Assembly (NCBI GenBank): GCA_009176605.1
Contig: SEYY01023103.1
Location: 1 to 64,000 of the forward strand
Reading direction: 5' to 3'
Length of the DNA stretch: 64,000 nucleotides
From: Armadillidium nasatum
Taxonomy: Eukaryota > Arthropoda > Malacostraca > Isopoda > Armadillidiidae
In this document: positions 1 to 40,577 of the stretch, one piece after another
Numbering within the stretch: position 1 is the first letter of the stretch
How the letters are laid out: the number at the start of each line of letters is the position of its first letter
Translations under genes and position numbers: made by a program
The notes under the pieces: generated by a model
What the model saw: the letters and a program-made list of their open reading frames with translations, nothing else
What the model was told of the DNA's origin: nothing
The model's database searches: none

Positions 1-354
1 TTTTATATGATTGTTGAATGAAAGGCATGAGTGGTGAGTGTCCAGGCGGTTTCAGGGAATCTATCTTTTCACCTCCTGTTTCTCTAGTTTTAATAACCTT
101 CTATTCTGTCTTTTTTTGTTTTAGTCGTCTGGCATTCCCCACTCTGTGTGAAAGGGAGTGATTGTGGTTTTGTATGTAAATGGTTTATTATGATTTTTTT
201 TTTTTTTTAGGTTAATGATTGAAATTTTGTTTTGTTTGAGTAGATTGAAGAAGTGAAGAAGTATTGCGTGAGACACAGGATTTTCTGGTAAACAGGTACT
301 AATTTTTATAACCTTATTATTATCCTTGTTATTATTTGTTATATGATTATGATG

Positions 355-398
355 ATGGTTATTATTTTATTATTATTATTGAAATTATTAAATGAAGT

Positions 399-445
<47 letters not shown>

Positions 446-510
446 GAAATTATTAAAATGAAGTGTATTATTTATTATTATTATTATTATTTTATTATTA
501 TTAATATTAT
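355..510. repeat. (ATT)n microsatellite, imperfect
   Basis: Runs of TTATTATTA are broken by GAAATTATTAAAATGAAGTG, which occurs twice (near 380 and 444). This shows that a block of about 60 bp was duplicated together with the repeat. Confidence 0.9.
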
Positions 511-585
511 CATTATTATTAGATGTTAAGAAAGAGGGTTTTTCTTTCTTTCCAGCTCAGCTGCACTGTGGGTTGGAAAGAGAAG

Positions 586-615
586 AAAAACTGAACGGAA
601 CTCCGTTCAGTTTTT
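586..615. other. perfect 14-bp stem hairpin
   Basis: The arms AAAAACTGAACGGA and TCCGTTCAGTTTTT flank a 2-nt spacer (AC). No associated element or gene is visible. Confidence 0.8.
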
Positions 616-1089
616 TTCTGTGACTGGATTTTTTTTGTGACTGAAGTTTTTTTTTGCTTTCAACAATCATTTTTTGCTTTTTGCTTTTTGCTTGATTTGC
701 TTCCTATGCTTTGATTTCCGTGAAGGCCAACAGTGAATGACTTTATAATATCCGGTTACGGTATGATCTATTAAAAACAGATAAGCCTGTTTACTGTGAA
801 ATTTGCATGGTTTGCATTTGAAGGCTATCAATTTTTTTGTATACCTACAGAAGAAAAAAAAAAACATTAATTCAAACAAAGCCACCTTATTTATCTTAGG
901 ATTGAGCCAACATTCTGATTTGTTGTGGTCCAGTGCAGAGGAAGATTATTTTTACGCGTACATTGAAAGAGGCCTGTGTAAAGGGGGGTAAAAATAAATT
1001 GGGAAATTGGGAGGGGAAATTACCGTACGGTAATTGTGAAATAAAAAACGTTGTTTTTTTATTATTTTCATTGTTTTTGTGATATTTTA

Positions 1090-1121
1090 TATTATTATTA
1101 TTATTATTATTATTATTTTAT

Positions 1122-1204
<83 letters not shown>
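1090..1204. repeat. (ATT)n followed by 81-nt poly-T
   Basis: ATT repeats run into an uninterrupted T tract from about 1,124 to 1,204. On the minus strand this is a poly-A tract, possibly the tail of a lost retroelement, but no recognisable element body adjoins it. Confidence 0.9.
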
Positions 1205-1206
<2 letters not shown>

Positions 1207-1371
1207 TGCATTATTATTATCGGTCCGATTATTATTGTTTATATTTCTACATTTATTTTTTATATAATAAATTATTGTGTTTTGCTTTTTTTTTGTCCTT
1301 CACTGTCCTTGATAGAGAGCCTTAAATAGTTATTTTTTTTTGTAACTGCCACAAGGTTAGAATCGCGTTTA

Positions 1372-2268
1372 GTGTGGACAAAATATTTAACTATGAACCC
1401 CATTCAAAAAAATTGGGATTTGGAAATATTGAAAAATCTCATGCAAAAACAATCTGAATTAAAAACCACAAAACCGTATCCAGGAAGATTCAACAAAACA
1501 CAATCAGATGTAATGTTTTTGTTAGTTTCAACCCTTAGCCAAAATGTTAGAGCTCAGATAAGAAATCTGATGAAAGCAGATGAAATATGGAAGGAACTTC
1601 ATAATCTCTTTGCTGGTGTTGAGGATAACAAAGTCTATGATATTTGTTCAAATTTCTTTGCACACAAATGGAATGAGAAATTGGATATGGCTGGTAATTT
1701 ACCTTCAATAAGACAGCTTTGGAGTAGTCTTCAAGAAGAAATTGTGAAACTTCAAGAGAAGAAGGAAAGTGCATTACCACAGATATTTCTTATTTGCAAA
1801 ATTTTTGAAATTCTACCAAAAGAGTATTCAAACTTTCAAACTACTTGGCTTATGGTGCATAATAATAATAAAGAAAGAAACATAGATAATTTGGTAAATT
1901 GGCTATGCACAGAAGCAAATAAAATGGCATCAAAGGCTGAATTAGTAAATCATGAAGCTCTTGTGACCATAAAGAAAAATCATAGAGAAAGCAAAACAAT
2001 GGATAAATGTCAGAAATATCCTTGCTATTATTGCAACAAAAAAGGTCATTGGATTCAAGATTGCAGAAAATGGATTGCAGATGGTAAACCAGAAAAGCAA
2101 ACAAAGTCAGAAAGAAGAGTAAAGCCTGGAAATATGAGTAATTTGAAAAATAATACAGAAATTAATGCTTTTACGCTATCTGTAGATGATACAGTATTTA
2201 TTTCTGAAGAAGATGATAAAGAAAATTGGTATTTTGATAATGGAGCTACAAAACATATAACAAATCTG
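1372..2268 (+). mobile_element. Ty1/copia fossil: gag and start of protease
   Basis: A 299-residue frame reads as a Ty1/copia Gag. It has a gag domain, then a CCHC zinc knuckle (CYYCNKKGHWIQDC, about residue 218), a basic linker, and near the end WYFDNGATKHIT, the D-(S/N)-G-A active-site region of a copia aspartic protease. The remaining pol parts and any LTRs are not recognised. The element is broken and is best read as an old partial copy. The AT-rich coding bias matches the window, so there is no sign of recent transfer. Confidence 0.85.
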
Positions 2269-2399
2269 TGATATTTTTTCCTTTTCTCTATAGTAAACAT
2301 GTTATATTAGAAAGTGTTTTATTTACTTCAAATGGGTTGTTAATTAAACTACACTAAAAAGATTTACTTTAACATAAACCTTTTCTTAACTTTTATTCC

Positions 2400-2685
2400 T
2401 TTTATTTATGCTGTAAAACTCTATCCTCCTCTCTGATCATCTTCTAATCTCTGTATCCTCTTCAATCTCTACAAGTTTTCCACGGGAGGGACCCCACCTA
2501 TTGCGCAACGTTTGCTGCAAGTCGATCTGACTTGCGATCTTACTTCTTTGATTTCCCATGGAATGGTTATTGTTTCCTCGGGAGAGGTTCTTCAGAATGT
2601 GCTGATAGCATAACCGAGGTGCTTTTCTCAGTCCTGGAGGAGTACATTCAATATTCTTTCCCTTCAACTAAACTAAATTTGTTTT
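2400..2685 (+). mobile_element. LINE fragment (endonuclease-RT linker)
   Basis: The DNA matches the linker between endonuclease and reverse transcriptase of the LINE copy at 23,290-23,480 (compare TTCTTTGATTTYCCATRRAA, GGTTCYTCRGARTGTGC and ATTCTTTCCCKTC). The frame is broken by several stops. It is a plus-sense remnant with no RT. Confidence 0.7.
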
Positions 2686-2827
2686 TTTTTTATTTTCAAA
2701 AATTTTGTTTCTTAAGATACAACAATGATTTTGTGACATGTATGATTACATAAACTTATTTGAAAAATATCACATATATCAGTGAACAACGTTATTTATA
2801 TTTGATGTTACGGTAAATGAAAAAAAG

Positions 2828-2923
2828 GATCAGAATCCGAATCCAGCAAGTTTTAGAATTCTCGAATCCTAATCCGAAACCATGAAAAATCTTCGAATCC
2901 GGATTCGGATTCGTCCATCACTG
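2828..2923. mobile_element. hAT-like end with GAATCC repeats (partial)
   Basis: The stretch is built from repeats of GAATCCGAATCC, ends in GGATTCGTCCATCACTG, and so reads inward as CAGTGATGGACGAATCC, a hAT-style terminus. The order of words (AATCCAGC, GAATTCTCGAATCC, CATGAAAAAT) matches the copies at 42,539-42,923. The left end is not seen. Confidence 0.6.
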
Positions 2924-5843
<2,920 letters not shown>

Positions 5844-5857
5844 CCGTGTAAATTTTA

Positions 5858-7295
<1,438 letters not shown>

Positions 7296-7342
7296 ATATA
7301 TTTTATATATATTTGAATTTTTTTTTTTTTATGAAATTACTT

Positions 7343-8183
7343 CTCCATTTTAATTTATTCTCAAAGTTCCAAGTGGAAAAAGTATTAATTAACGAGTGTC
7401 TCACTAATATCTTCAGACCCACTCTTCATTTTCCTATTGTACTCAAACAAAAAATATACTTAAAACTTCCTTACATAGGATCACTTACATCTCAATTTAA
7501 TAGAAATATTTTTACTATAATTGAAGCTACATTCCCGCAACGCCAGTTCATTCTTATAAATTATATCTCCCTCTCAATTTATAGTTTCTTCAGACACAAG
7601 AAATCTCACCCAATGCTTCTCAGATCCTCATTAATTTATTTATCTAAGTGTACCAGCTGTAATGTGGCATATGTAGGCCAAACTAGTCTACAATTGAAAG
7701 TGAGATTGATAAGCATAGAGGAGTTTCCTTTAGAAAAGACCTTCCTCTTTGCTCTCATGTACACTCTGCCATAAAAGACAGTGGACATACCCACCCTTTT
7801 TCTTCCTCAAATTTCTCTTTTCTTCAACAATCATTTTCCCTTCTTAATCGTAGGATTTTGAAGTTTTATATGTAAAATCTCATTTACCATCTTTAAATGA
7901 TGAAGCTCCTTCTATTGTCCTTTTAATTCAATAATAAAATCTTTTTTCCCAAAATAGTCCAGCCTTTTTACTTTTATTTGTTATTTCAATATTAATAATA
8001 TTACTTTATTTTTTATTATTTTATTGAGCAATTATTATTATTTTAAATATCTTATATATAGTTAATGATTTATATTTTTATTGTATTTTAAAATTGAAAT
8101 TTGTAAAATTTAGTTTGTGCTGAAGATGGACCGAGATACGGTGTTAAACGTTCACAGAATATTAAATGAGTATGTGGAAACCC
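7343..8183 (+). mobile_element. Penelope-like element, 3' part with GIY-YIG endonuclease
   Basis: One plus frame reads KIYLKLPYIGSLTSQFNRNI, later RSSLIYLSKCTSCNVAYVGQ and TSLQLKVRL. That is the linker plus the start of the GIY-YIG endonuclease domain, with the C-x2-C typical of Penelope-like elements. The rest of the endonuclease (CSPVHSAI-like, HTHPFS) is off-frame near 7,755-7,800. The upstream RT is not seen, so this is a 5'-truncated, frameshifted copy. The UTR-like tail carries CTGAAGATGG, a stem ACCG...CGGT and TTAAACGTTC at 8,120-8,153. A Harbinger element is inserted directly after the tail. Confidence 0.75.
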
Positions 8184-8469
8184 TTAGGAGGGATGCACAC
8201 TGAAGAAACTGGTTTCATGAAACGTGAAACTTTGGTATCGTGAAACCATTTGATTTAAAACGATACAGGAAGGAGCACACTAGGTTTCTTGAAACTGTAG
8301 TTTCATTTGGTTTCATCAAGCATGTTTCACGCAACCAAAAAGATAGGCTTCGTCGAAACCAAATTTCATGTGGTTTCATGTTTGTTGTTTATATATTTTC
8401 TTATCATTTCAGTTTTGTTTATTGTGTTTTGTTTGGTGTTCAGTTGTGTGTCAACTTTTTTAATTAATA

Positions 8470-8612
8470 TGAGTGACTTAAAAGCATTCAGTTAATTGAA
8501 TGTGTTGAAAGGTTTCCTTGTTTGTACAATATCAACATAAGGTATACAGCAACAAGGACGAAGTTCAGAAGACATGGGAAAACATTGCAAAGGTACTCAA
8601 GAGTACAGGTGA
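8470..8612 (+). pseudogene. Harbinger MADF/Myb-like accessory ORF (broken)
   Basis: Two adjacent frames read LIECVERFPCLYNI and then YSNKDEVQKTWENIAKVLKS. This is the start of a MADF (Myb/SANT-like) DNA-binding domain with its conserved tryptophan. Harbinger elements need such a partner protein for DNA binding and nuclear import of the transposase. A frameshift splits it, and the C-terminal half is not seen. Confidence 0.7.
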
Positions 8613-8959
8613 ATGATATAAAAAGTCAAGCTTAGTAGATAAAGGTTTTTATTTCTAGAACATATAATTTTCAATCATGTAGCTCAACTACATATTATAT
8701 AATGCATAGTATTTTAAAGAAGTACCTACATTAACTAGCCATCACCTATCCCTCTTCTTCATTATTTTCAGTTCCGTGTTGCCATTGAGGGAGGGATAGC
8801 AACCCCAGGCATTAGAAAATATTTGGTGAGGTATTCTCTTATACTTTTGGCTGATTTCAGTTGTAAATAACGTAGATTTGGAAGGCCCACATTTAGTTCA
8901 ATGTTGATAGGTTGATTTCTTACAGAGTAAGGTACTCCTTCATTTTTACGAATGAAATT

Positions 8960-9560
8960 ATTTAGGGCACAGGCGCTCTTTATTATAGACTTGACTGTTT
9001 CTTCAGATCAACACATTGGCGAGTGAAATACTCGAAACTTTGTTGTCAACATTATGCATGAGCATTCGACAGTTTTACGAGGCAAAAATAGCCTGTAGTT
9101 AAAAATTCTCCTTTCAGCACTTAGAGTGGCCCTTGGGTATGGTCTCATAAGATACTGTTTTAAAGGAAATGCCTCTTTCCCACAAAAAAAAAAAATAAAA
9201 AAAAAATAAAAAAAAAAAAAAAAATAGGGGACTTTAGCTTTAGTTTCATCGTTTTCATCAAGAGGTAGTGGTTCTGGTGGTGGTATATCAAGACTGTCCC
9301 GGTCCAGTCAACGACCTAAACGAGAGGTTTGAAACACACCTGCGTCGCTATTTCTCATATATATGCTATTTCTTTCAAGATCTCTCACATCAACAGTAAT
9401 AAAGCAACCGTCATCATCAGAACATGACATTATTTGAACTGAATGATAGCTTTATGTTTAATATTTCGAGATTCAGCATTGTTAATTTTTTAATCCTGAC
9501 ATGTTTCCCATCAATTTCTCCAATGATGATGAAACTGTCAGAAAAATGGTTTCCTCTTTG
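8960..9560 (-). pseudogene. Harbinger transposase remnant
   Basis: Minus-strand frames read IGEIDGKHVRIKK (first catalytic Asp, about 9,500-9,535), RNSDAGVFQTSRLGR and DIPPPEPLP (second Asp region, about 9,255-9,360), and EAFPLKQYLMRPYPRATLS then ERRIFNYRL (third catalytic region, about 9,080-9,185). These are DDE_4/Harbinger motifs in the right order. Frameshifts, in-frame stops and an A-rich insertion (9,182-9,224) break it. Confidence 0.88.
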
Positions 9561-9689
9561 TGCACTGAAACATGAAACTGGTTTCACGAAACTAGTTTCA
9601 TAAAACAAGTTTCTTCAGTGTGCACAACACCTTAGTATTGGCTTTAACCTTTCTAGTTAGATTAAGGTTCACTAGGAAGAAGCTATCTC

Positions 9690-10399
<710 letters not shown>

Positions 10400-11012
10400 T
10401 ATAACTCCTCCGGTGGGCAAAGGACAGAGACCTACCAATTTCCATCGGCTTGGGGAAAATTACTGAACATCGTCGTTAAAGGCCGACATGTCCAGATACA
10501 AGGCGCTTGAATGTGTCAAGTCAAAGGTAGTTGGGGAAAACAAATAAAGTGAGTGTGTTTCTGATGCGTATGAGAGTTGAACAGAGAAAGGATGAGAATG
10601 TGTAGAAAGGCGTGTCGCACGAGCTCTTCTCAATGAGAGAAATATGTGACGAGAGAGTTTAGAGTTCGTTGTAAATAGCAATATTATAGAGAGAGTGACA
10701 CAACAATTCGACGGGCAGAAAGAGATTGGAGAGGATTAGTCAGAGAAGGAGAGTTGATAAGACGAAAAGCCCTAGACTCCACGTTTTCAAAGATAGATAT
10801 ATGAGTGAAATCACATCAGATGTGTGAGGCGTACTTCATTCAGGGGCGAACAACACCCCTATACAGAGTAGCAACTGGGTTTTAGTGAAGAAATTCTGAA
10901 GGCGTTTCAGAACACCCAACTCTTAGAAGCTTGTTTAGAAATATAAATAATGTGATTCTTTCAAGAAAGATCACGAGAAAAAGAAACACCGAGAATACTG
11001 TAGGGCGAAATT
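10400..11012 (-). mobile_element. LINE 3' part (RT C-terminus)
   Basis: This is the reverse complement of the 3' part of the LINE at 4,960-5,625. The low-coordinate end reads CCTTTGCCCACCGGAGGAG on the minus strand, followed by TTATATAAAAA, which is the 3' tail. Frames carry ARATRLSTHSHPFSVQLS. It is 5'-truncated and frameshifted. Confidence 0.85.
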
Positions 11013-11937
11013 TTGTGGGGTCACAGATACCCTTCGAAAGTCCCTTTTAACCCCCTTTGTCTTCCTACCACTATAGGGGCAAGAAAAGGAAACAAACTCG
11101 ATGGGTTTTGAAAATCCACCACTGCCTCTAAAAGGGACAAGGTGATATGGCTCCTCCGGACACCTCTAGAAAGAAGTTACCTTCAGTCTGAAATACAGTC
11201 GAAGAAGGTGGGGAAAAATCAGTGGTGAAAAATTAAAGAGTGTTAAAGAATTAGTTTGTGGGAAAAATGGGTAGTTGTAAATGTAAATTAATGACAAATA
11301 CAAACTATAATTTTCAGATAGTGGAAGATGTTGGAGTTTGATACCTAAATGTGAATGCAACGCATTCCTTGCTGCAAAAGATGCAAAGAGGAGTGGAAAG
11401 CGTTGGTCTTTGCTGCAAACAACCAGACATTCACAATTCAAGCGGACTTAATCCGTTCTTAAATTCACATGCGTGTGCACACAATAACGATCACAATCCG
11501 CGTTCTCACGGGCCATTTATAGAGGCGCATGAGTGTGCTTCTTTAAAACACACGTGAAATGGAGGGCCAGAAGAACACGTTCTTTACTTACAAGTACTTG
11601 CCCCATGCTTGTGATAACTATCTCAAGTTAATTAGTAGGTACAAACCGGCTCAGATGCCAAATGAATTTGCCTTATTCTTATTTGGAGACAAAAAATACT
11701 TGCAGTTTTTCCTTCCTAACTTCACTTATATTTAAGGAAAGGAGGGTACTATTTCAACATGCACTCCATAAAACAGCCTCCTTAAACGTCTATGATTAAA
11801 TTCGACACGTAATTGAAATAAATCTTCACAGTGGAAAAGGATTTATAAGGAATTTTAACAATGCAATTAAATATGAATTATAAAAATTGTCAGTTTTCTT
11901 CTATATAATGAAGGTTCATATACGATCTTTTAAAGAA

Positions 11938-11938
<1 letters not shown>
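11013..11938. other. no recognisable feature
   Basis: Less AT-rich than its surroundings (CTCCGGACACC, CGCGTTCTCACGGGCC) but with no conserved frame that I can name. It may be old repeat sequence. Confidence 0.4.

Positions 11939-11993
<55 letters not shown>
11939..11993. repeat. (CA)n followed by poly-A
   Basis: About 16 CA units and then about 22 A. Confidence 0.97.
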
Positions 11994-12460
11994 CTTTACT
12001 CCTAGCAACAAGAATAAGTGTCTCTTTCGAATCTTTACACTTGACTAGGTCTTGGAGCCATTGATCTAAGCGTTCGGGCTCGTTACGTTGACTGCCTGCC
12101 TTCTCAAGAAACATACCCAGGTTCCATTTTTCGGGGATGTCGTTCCCACTTCTCCTGGGGAAACGAGATCTTCTTCTCTCCCTCCATCAATAAATTGGAG
12201 CAGTTGAAACATTTCCGAAGGCGCCTTGAGTTTTCGAACTACCATAAATTGTGGTTTATTGTCAGGTTTCAAGTTTTAAGGGACAATATATTTCTTGTAT
12301 CCTCAACCAAATACTTGACCCTTCTCAAGTGCTTTCGACCCCAAAACAGGGCCTTGTCAGGATCTGAAACAAGAATGTCTTCTTCAACGGTTTTACAGCT
12401 TCTATGGCCTGTGGGAAAGTTCGTTTTGAAGGGACGTTCGTTTCCTTCAGAATATACAAC
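11994..12460 (-). pseudogene. unidentified decayed coding-like stretch
   Basis: Minus-strand frames have normal protein composition (for example KTVEEDILVSDPDKALFWGR at about 12,390-12,330, and EKAGSQRNEPERLDQWLQDL near 12,108-12,049) but shift frame more than once. I do not recognise the family. A mobile-element gene is likelier than a host gene, given the neighbours. Confidence 0.35.
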
Positions 12461-12466
12461 ATATAT

Positions 12467-13506
<1,040 letters not shown>

Positions 13507-13599
13507 CAATTCAAATTGATAAACGCATGATTATTGAATAGGAAATAGAGAAATGGCCATTAATAAAAAGTAGAAAAAGGTTTGAGGGTAGAATAAAAC

Positions 13600-14807
13600 C
13601 ATTAGGAGCACTATTATTAATACATTTAAAGGATGAACAGTGGCCGTCTACAACAATTTCTATAGAAAGACCGAAAGGAAATTAGAGAGAAAATAACAGA
13701 AAAAAATAGATTCCGAAAGAGGGAAGTTTAGAAATCAAAGATTTGTGCCAGACTCTATCGAAGGCTTTCGATATGTCCAGCGCAGCAGTGAAAGAAAGCA
13801 ATACCAAGAGTCAGAGAGAAGGGAAAGTAAATCACCAGTAGAACGTTTCCTACAAAAGTCATACCGGCTATCAGAGATAAATTTAAAAGAATTGAGATGT
13901 TTCCAAATCTTTCTGTTGAGGATAGATTCGAAAACTTTAGAGAGAAATTATATAATGTTATTATTAACTTGATGAATGATCGCCGTTTCCAGCGAGAAGA
14001 GAAGACTAAAGTAGAAAGATAAACGAAATAGTTTACCAAGGCAGGGTACAAGCTCGGAAGCACAATTTTGAGAATTACAGGAGGGATAATATCAGGATCG
14101 TACGCCTTCTTAGTGTTAAGCTCAAAGAGAACAGAAATGACGTCTTTAGAAGAAATTATAGTTTTAGGCATAAATGAAGAAGGTTGAAAGGGGAGGATTA
14201 GTACCGGAATCGTCTAAAGTTGAATTAGAGACAAAAGTTTGGGCGAAGAGTTTAGCTTTAGAAGAAGGCAAAAGAGAAGTTGTGCAGTCAGAAGATACTA
14301 GAAGAGAGAAAGAGGAAGAAGCTAAGTTAGAGTTGACATTTTTTGTAAAATGCCAGAAAGGGCGATATGAAGAGGAACCAGAAGATTATTGCATTTTCTA
14401 CTGAGAAAAGAGTTTTTGATGCTGCAGAGAATTTGAAGAGTTTGGAGTTTGAAGACGACGGTAATCTCTGAAGGCGCATCCCTGAGGAGAATAGCACGCA
14501 CGAGAACAAGAACAGTTACACCAAGGTTTGTTAGGTTTAGTATAAAGGAAAGAATATGGAATGAACGCCTCCATGCCAGAGAGAATTACCTCTGTAATGT
14601 GTTCTGCCTATTCCGAGGGACACCTCACACGGAACCAATAATTATTCCATGGGATTTTAAAAAAGCCCGTCCGCAAATCCGACCAGCTTGCACCACCGAA
14701 ATGTCTAAAACGTTTCCTGGCAATAGGAGGGGATCATTCCTGCCGAAAACTTGAAAAGATAAAAGAGGAAACAAAGATAAGAAGATGATCGGAGGAACCC
14801 AGAGGGT
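13600..14807 (-). mobile_element. LINE, linker to RT, minus sense
   Basis: On the minus strand it reads from the endonuclease end ([11 protein letters not shown] at about 14,815-14,785) through the linker (FPGNVLDISVVQAGRICGRA) to the RT (ELNTKKAYDPD, and the DRVWHK-type motif near 13,745). It has many stops and shifts. It is the same LINE type as 3,541-5,625, in opposite orientation. Confidence 0.85.
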
Positions 14808-14958
<151 letters not shown>

Positions 14959-15002
14959 AGCTTTTTTAGTAAAACTAACACACTCGTTCTCCGATAAAAT
15001 AG

Positions 15003-15826
<824 letters not shown>

Positions 15827-15829
15827 GAG

Positions 15830-15839
15830 AAAAAAAAAA

Positions 15840-15884
<45 letters not shown>
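15830..15884. repeat. poly-A and (GA)n
   Basis: About 18 A, then about 18 GA units, right after the SINE tail array. Confidence 0.95.
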
Positions 15885-15886
<2 letters not shown>

Positions 15887-15929
15887 TTTCTACGTACTAA
15901 AAACTTCTAATACAACGAAAGATTGATTT

Positions 15930-16280
15930 GGCACGATCCTGAAGATGAAATACTAGTAGGTATGAATTTCTGTAGAATGGAGATGAAGGTAATTCCTGAA
16001 GACAGCATCCTTTCAGAGAAAGGTATTAATAAAAAGAAAGGTTGAACAAAAATTTGTGAATTTTAGATGAAAGGAAATAATATGGGATGTAAGACTGAAT
16101 GCAAGAAAGAATCCCATTGATATTGCTTACTGTGTACTCATAAGTTTTCCTTCCACAGAAGTAAAAATTAACCAATGGGATATCAGAAAAAATGTATTTC
16201 TTTTTGAATGCGCTATTGGTTCCTGTTAATGATTAAAAAAAATTGAACACGATTCAAAGATGAGAAGTTGGTCGGAGGGT
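15930..16280 (-). mobile_element. LINE linker remnant
   Basis: Diverged reverse-complement match to the LINE at 14,440-14,680 (GGTAATYYCTGAAG, GAAAGRAATATGGRATG, CCAATGGGATATCAGA against CCATGGGATTTTAAAA). No open frame is left. Confidence 0.55.
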
Positions 16281-18210
<1,930 letters not shown>

Positions 18211-18355
18211 ACATTTTTAATAAGAATTCATCAATGATAATGAGTTTTTAAAAACAAGAAAAAAATGAATGAAAATCACTGATTGCTATTAAAGTTTTTA
18301 AATAAATATATTAAATAAGATATGCTAAACCAACAAATGAAAAATGGAGCAGATG

Positions 18356-38094
<19,739 letters not shown>

Positions 38095-38136
38095 TTGTTT
38101 AAAATTTGCATCAGGGATTTGGCCATTGCATAATTT

Positions 38137-38222
38137 TTTTATTTATTTACTTACATATTTATTCATTTATTAATTTATTTATTTACTTACATATTTATTC
38201 ATTTATTAATTTATTTATCTAT
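38137..38222. repeat. 40-bp tandem repeat, about two copies
   Basis: TTTATTTACTTACATATTTA followed by TTCATTTATTAATTTATTTA occurs twice in a row, upstream of the ATF2 start. Confidence 0.9.
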
Positions 38223-38301
38223 AAAAAATATTCTATTCAATTTTTTAAATTTATAAAAATACTGATAAAAAAATTTATTTTCCTAAAAAATAAAAAAAAA
38301 A

Positions 38302-38497
<196 letters not shown>

Positions 38498-40040
38498 GAG
38501 GGGAGGGTAATAGTAGTGTGCAGAATAAACAGTAGTTTCTGAAGTTCAAACTGAAAGTGTATGTTATTTCTGTCTACCAATAAATAATTTTTCTACATAT
38601 GTAGGACTTAAAAATTCAATTGATAGTTAAAATTAAACATCATCAATTGATATTGAAAATTTTATTGTATCTTCAAATTGGGTCAAATTTTAATCTTCAA
38701 AGACACTATATTTATTAATTTATGAAGCATAGAAACAAATTTATATTACTTTTTTCTTGGAAAAAATTTTTAATTAGACATTTCTGCATCTTTTTCAAAA
38801 GTCTGAAATTCAGGAAAAAAAAAAAAAAAAAAAAGCTAAACTTTTACTAGCAAACCAACAACTGAAAGAGAATTTGGAAGCAAGTTATGGAGTAAAGATA
38901 ATAGAGTAATAGAGACCACTTCTGAAAAAAATGTTCATAAGGTTGTACAGTTTGAAAAAATGATGCAAGAATTACAAACTTTCATTGAATGCAACAACTA
39001 CAAATGCAAGCAACAAATTCTGACTCTGTCACCAAATATAATCAAAAGTACAGCTAGAGTTTTTGAAACCAGTATTTATATGGTGAAAAAAAGCTGAAGC
39101 ATTAAAAGAGAATTTACTGAAAAAATCCCAGAAGTTCCATCAATGAGTGAAAGAAAAGTGATCTCTAATAATGAAAAATTATTAATTATAGAATTCTATG
39201 AATCTGATGAGGTAAAACGGAATGTGCTCTGGGCAAAAAGATTTCTTAAACATTCAGAAGGAATTCAGAAGTTCAATCATTTATAGTTCAAAAGAGATTG
39301 ATTTTTGAAAATTTGAGAGCTGTATGAGCTATACAAAAATAATAGCACAAATCCCAAAGTTGGATTTTCAACATTTGCAAAGTTACAACCCTCATATTGT
39401 GTGCATGCTGGTGCTGGTGGCACTCACTGTGTGTGTTTGTACATATCAGAACCCAAAATTACAACTGGCTGCATTGGAAGAAAAAGAGCTTACATAAAGA
39501 AATCTTACGGACTACAGTGTCTGTAATTCATAAAGAGAAGAATGCATGATGTTGACTTGTAAAGATTGTCCCACAAAAAATGTTCAGGCATTTCTTGAAT
39601 TACTTGACAGTTTACAATCAGCTTCAGATGAAATCTCATACAAACAGTGGGTGACTACTGAATGATGCACCATGATTACTGAAGTGAAAATACTTCATGA
39701 ATTCCTTACAACACTGAGTAAGAAAATTGCCAATTTGTTTTGACATCACTTTGTTGCTCAGAAGGAAACTCAGTATTTGAAGGAGCTAATTTGAAGAAAC
39801 TTTGCCACTTCAGAGTGAAGCAGTGGTAGTCATAGACTGCTCAGGAAACTATTCATTCATAGTTCAGGATACAGATCATGGTTTTCACTCGGAAAATTCT
39901 TAATGTACAGTTCATCCTTTCGTTGTTTAGTTCATATCAATTGTTTCCCAAAAACTTTGCCAAAACAGCTTCTGCTTCATTTCTGAATTAACAAACCACA
40001 ACACAGTAATGGTTCATATATTCATATCAAAGCTTATTCC

Positions 40041-40577
40041 CCAATACAAGTTTGATACACAGCAATAAAATAATGATATGTATAATACAGGTTATGGACT
40101 GACTAAGGCCCCAGTCCCGGCAAACCATGGCTAAAAATCAGGGAAAACCAGGATTTGCCTGCCAGGGTTAAAATGGCAAATTATACTTATTAATAGTGGA
40201 TTAAATGAAACAAAATATAAGAAAACTAAGATTTTTTTCTTGTTTTTTTCAATATTTTCTTTTTCTTTTCAATGCTCCTCTTCTACTAAGGAATGTTCAT
40301 CTTTGTGTTTTGATTTTATATGCCCCCATAAAGATTTGGTTGAAAATTTTTTACTTGGGGCACCTAGAGGTCCTCTTCTAATTTCCTGATTGCACATGTT
40401 ACATTTAGCTATTTCGAGCCTATCCTGAAACATTGTAAAGTACTCCCATGCTGTTGAAGCTGATCTTTTAGCCATAGTTACTGAAAATATAAACAAAATA
40501 ATAATTTTGAAATAATGTAGCTAAATGATACAAGTTTGATATACAGCAATAAAATAACAATGTATAATACAGGTTAT
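40041..40577. repeat. 52-bp direct repeats flanking the BED segment
   Basis: ATACAAGTTTGATACACAGC to AATACAGGTTAT (40,041-40,093) recurs as ATACAAGTTTGATATACAGC to AATACAGGTTAT (about 40,529-40,577). The left copy abuts the hAT left end and the right copy lies inside the element. Confidence 0.8.

Larger units (their letters stand above)
1..1371. other. AT-rich non-coding stretch
   Basis: No gene is seen here. The stretch holds ATT trinucleotide repeats, T-rich runs, repeated TTTTTGC words near 665-695, one short perfect hairpin and a very long poly-T tract. Open frames in it are short and low in complexity. Confidence 0.6.
8187..9631. mobile_element. PIF/Harbinger DNA transposon, complete but decayed
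   Basis: This is a 1,445-bp element flanked by TTA target-site duplications (8,184-8,186 and 9,632-9,634), as expected for Harbinger. The imperfect terminal inverted repeats read GGAGGGATGCACACTGAAGA on the left and GGTGTTGTGCACACTGAAGA on the right, and continue into AAACTKGTTTYATGAAAC. Many GTTTCATGAAAC-type words fill the sub-terminal DNA. It carries a MADF-like frame on the plus strand and a DDE transposase on the minus strand, the usual two-gene content. Both frames are broken. It lies next to the Penelope-like tail. Confidence 0.9.

Noticed and set aside
586-615. Hairpin with T run as a transcription terminator
   Set aside because: Intrinsic terminators of this type are bacterial. Here the hairpin lies in eukaryotic T-rich DNA with no gene before it.
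1051-1329. Phe-rich frame of 92 residues
   Set aside because: Translation of the poly-T and ATT tract.
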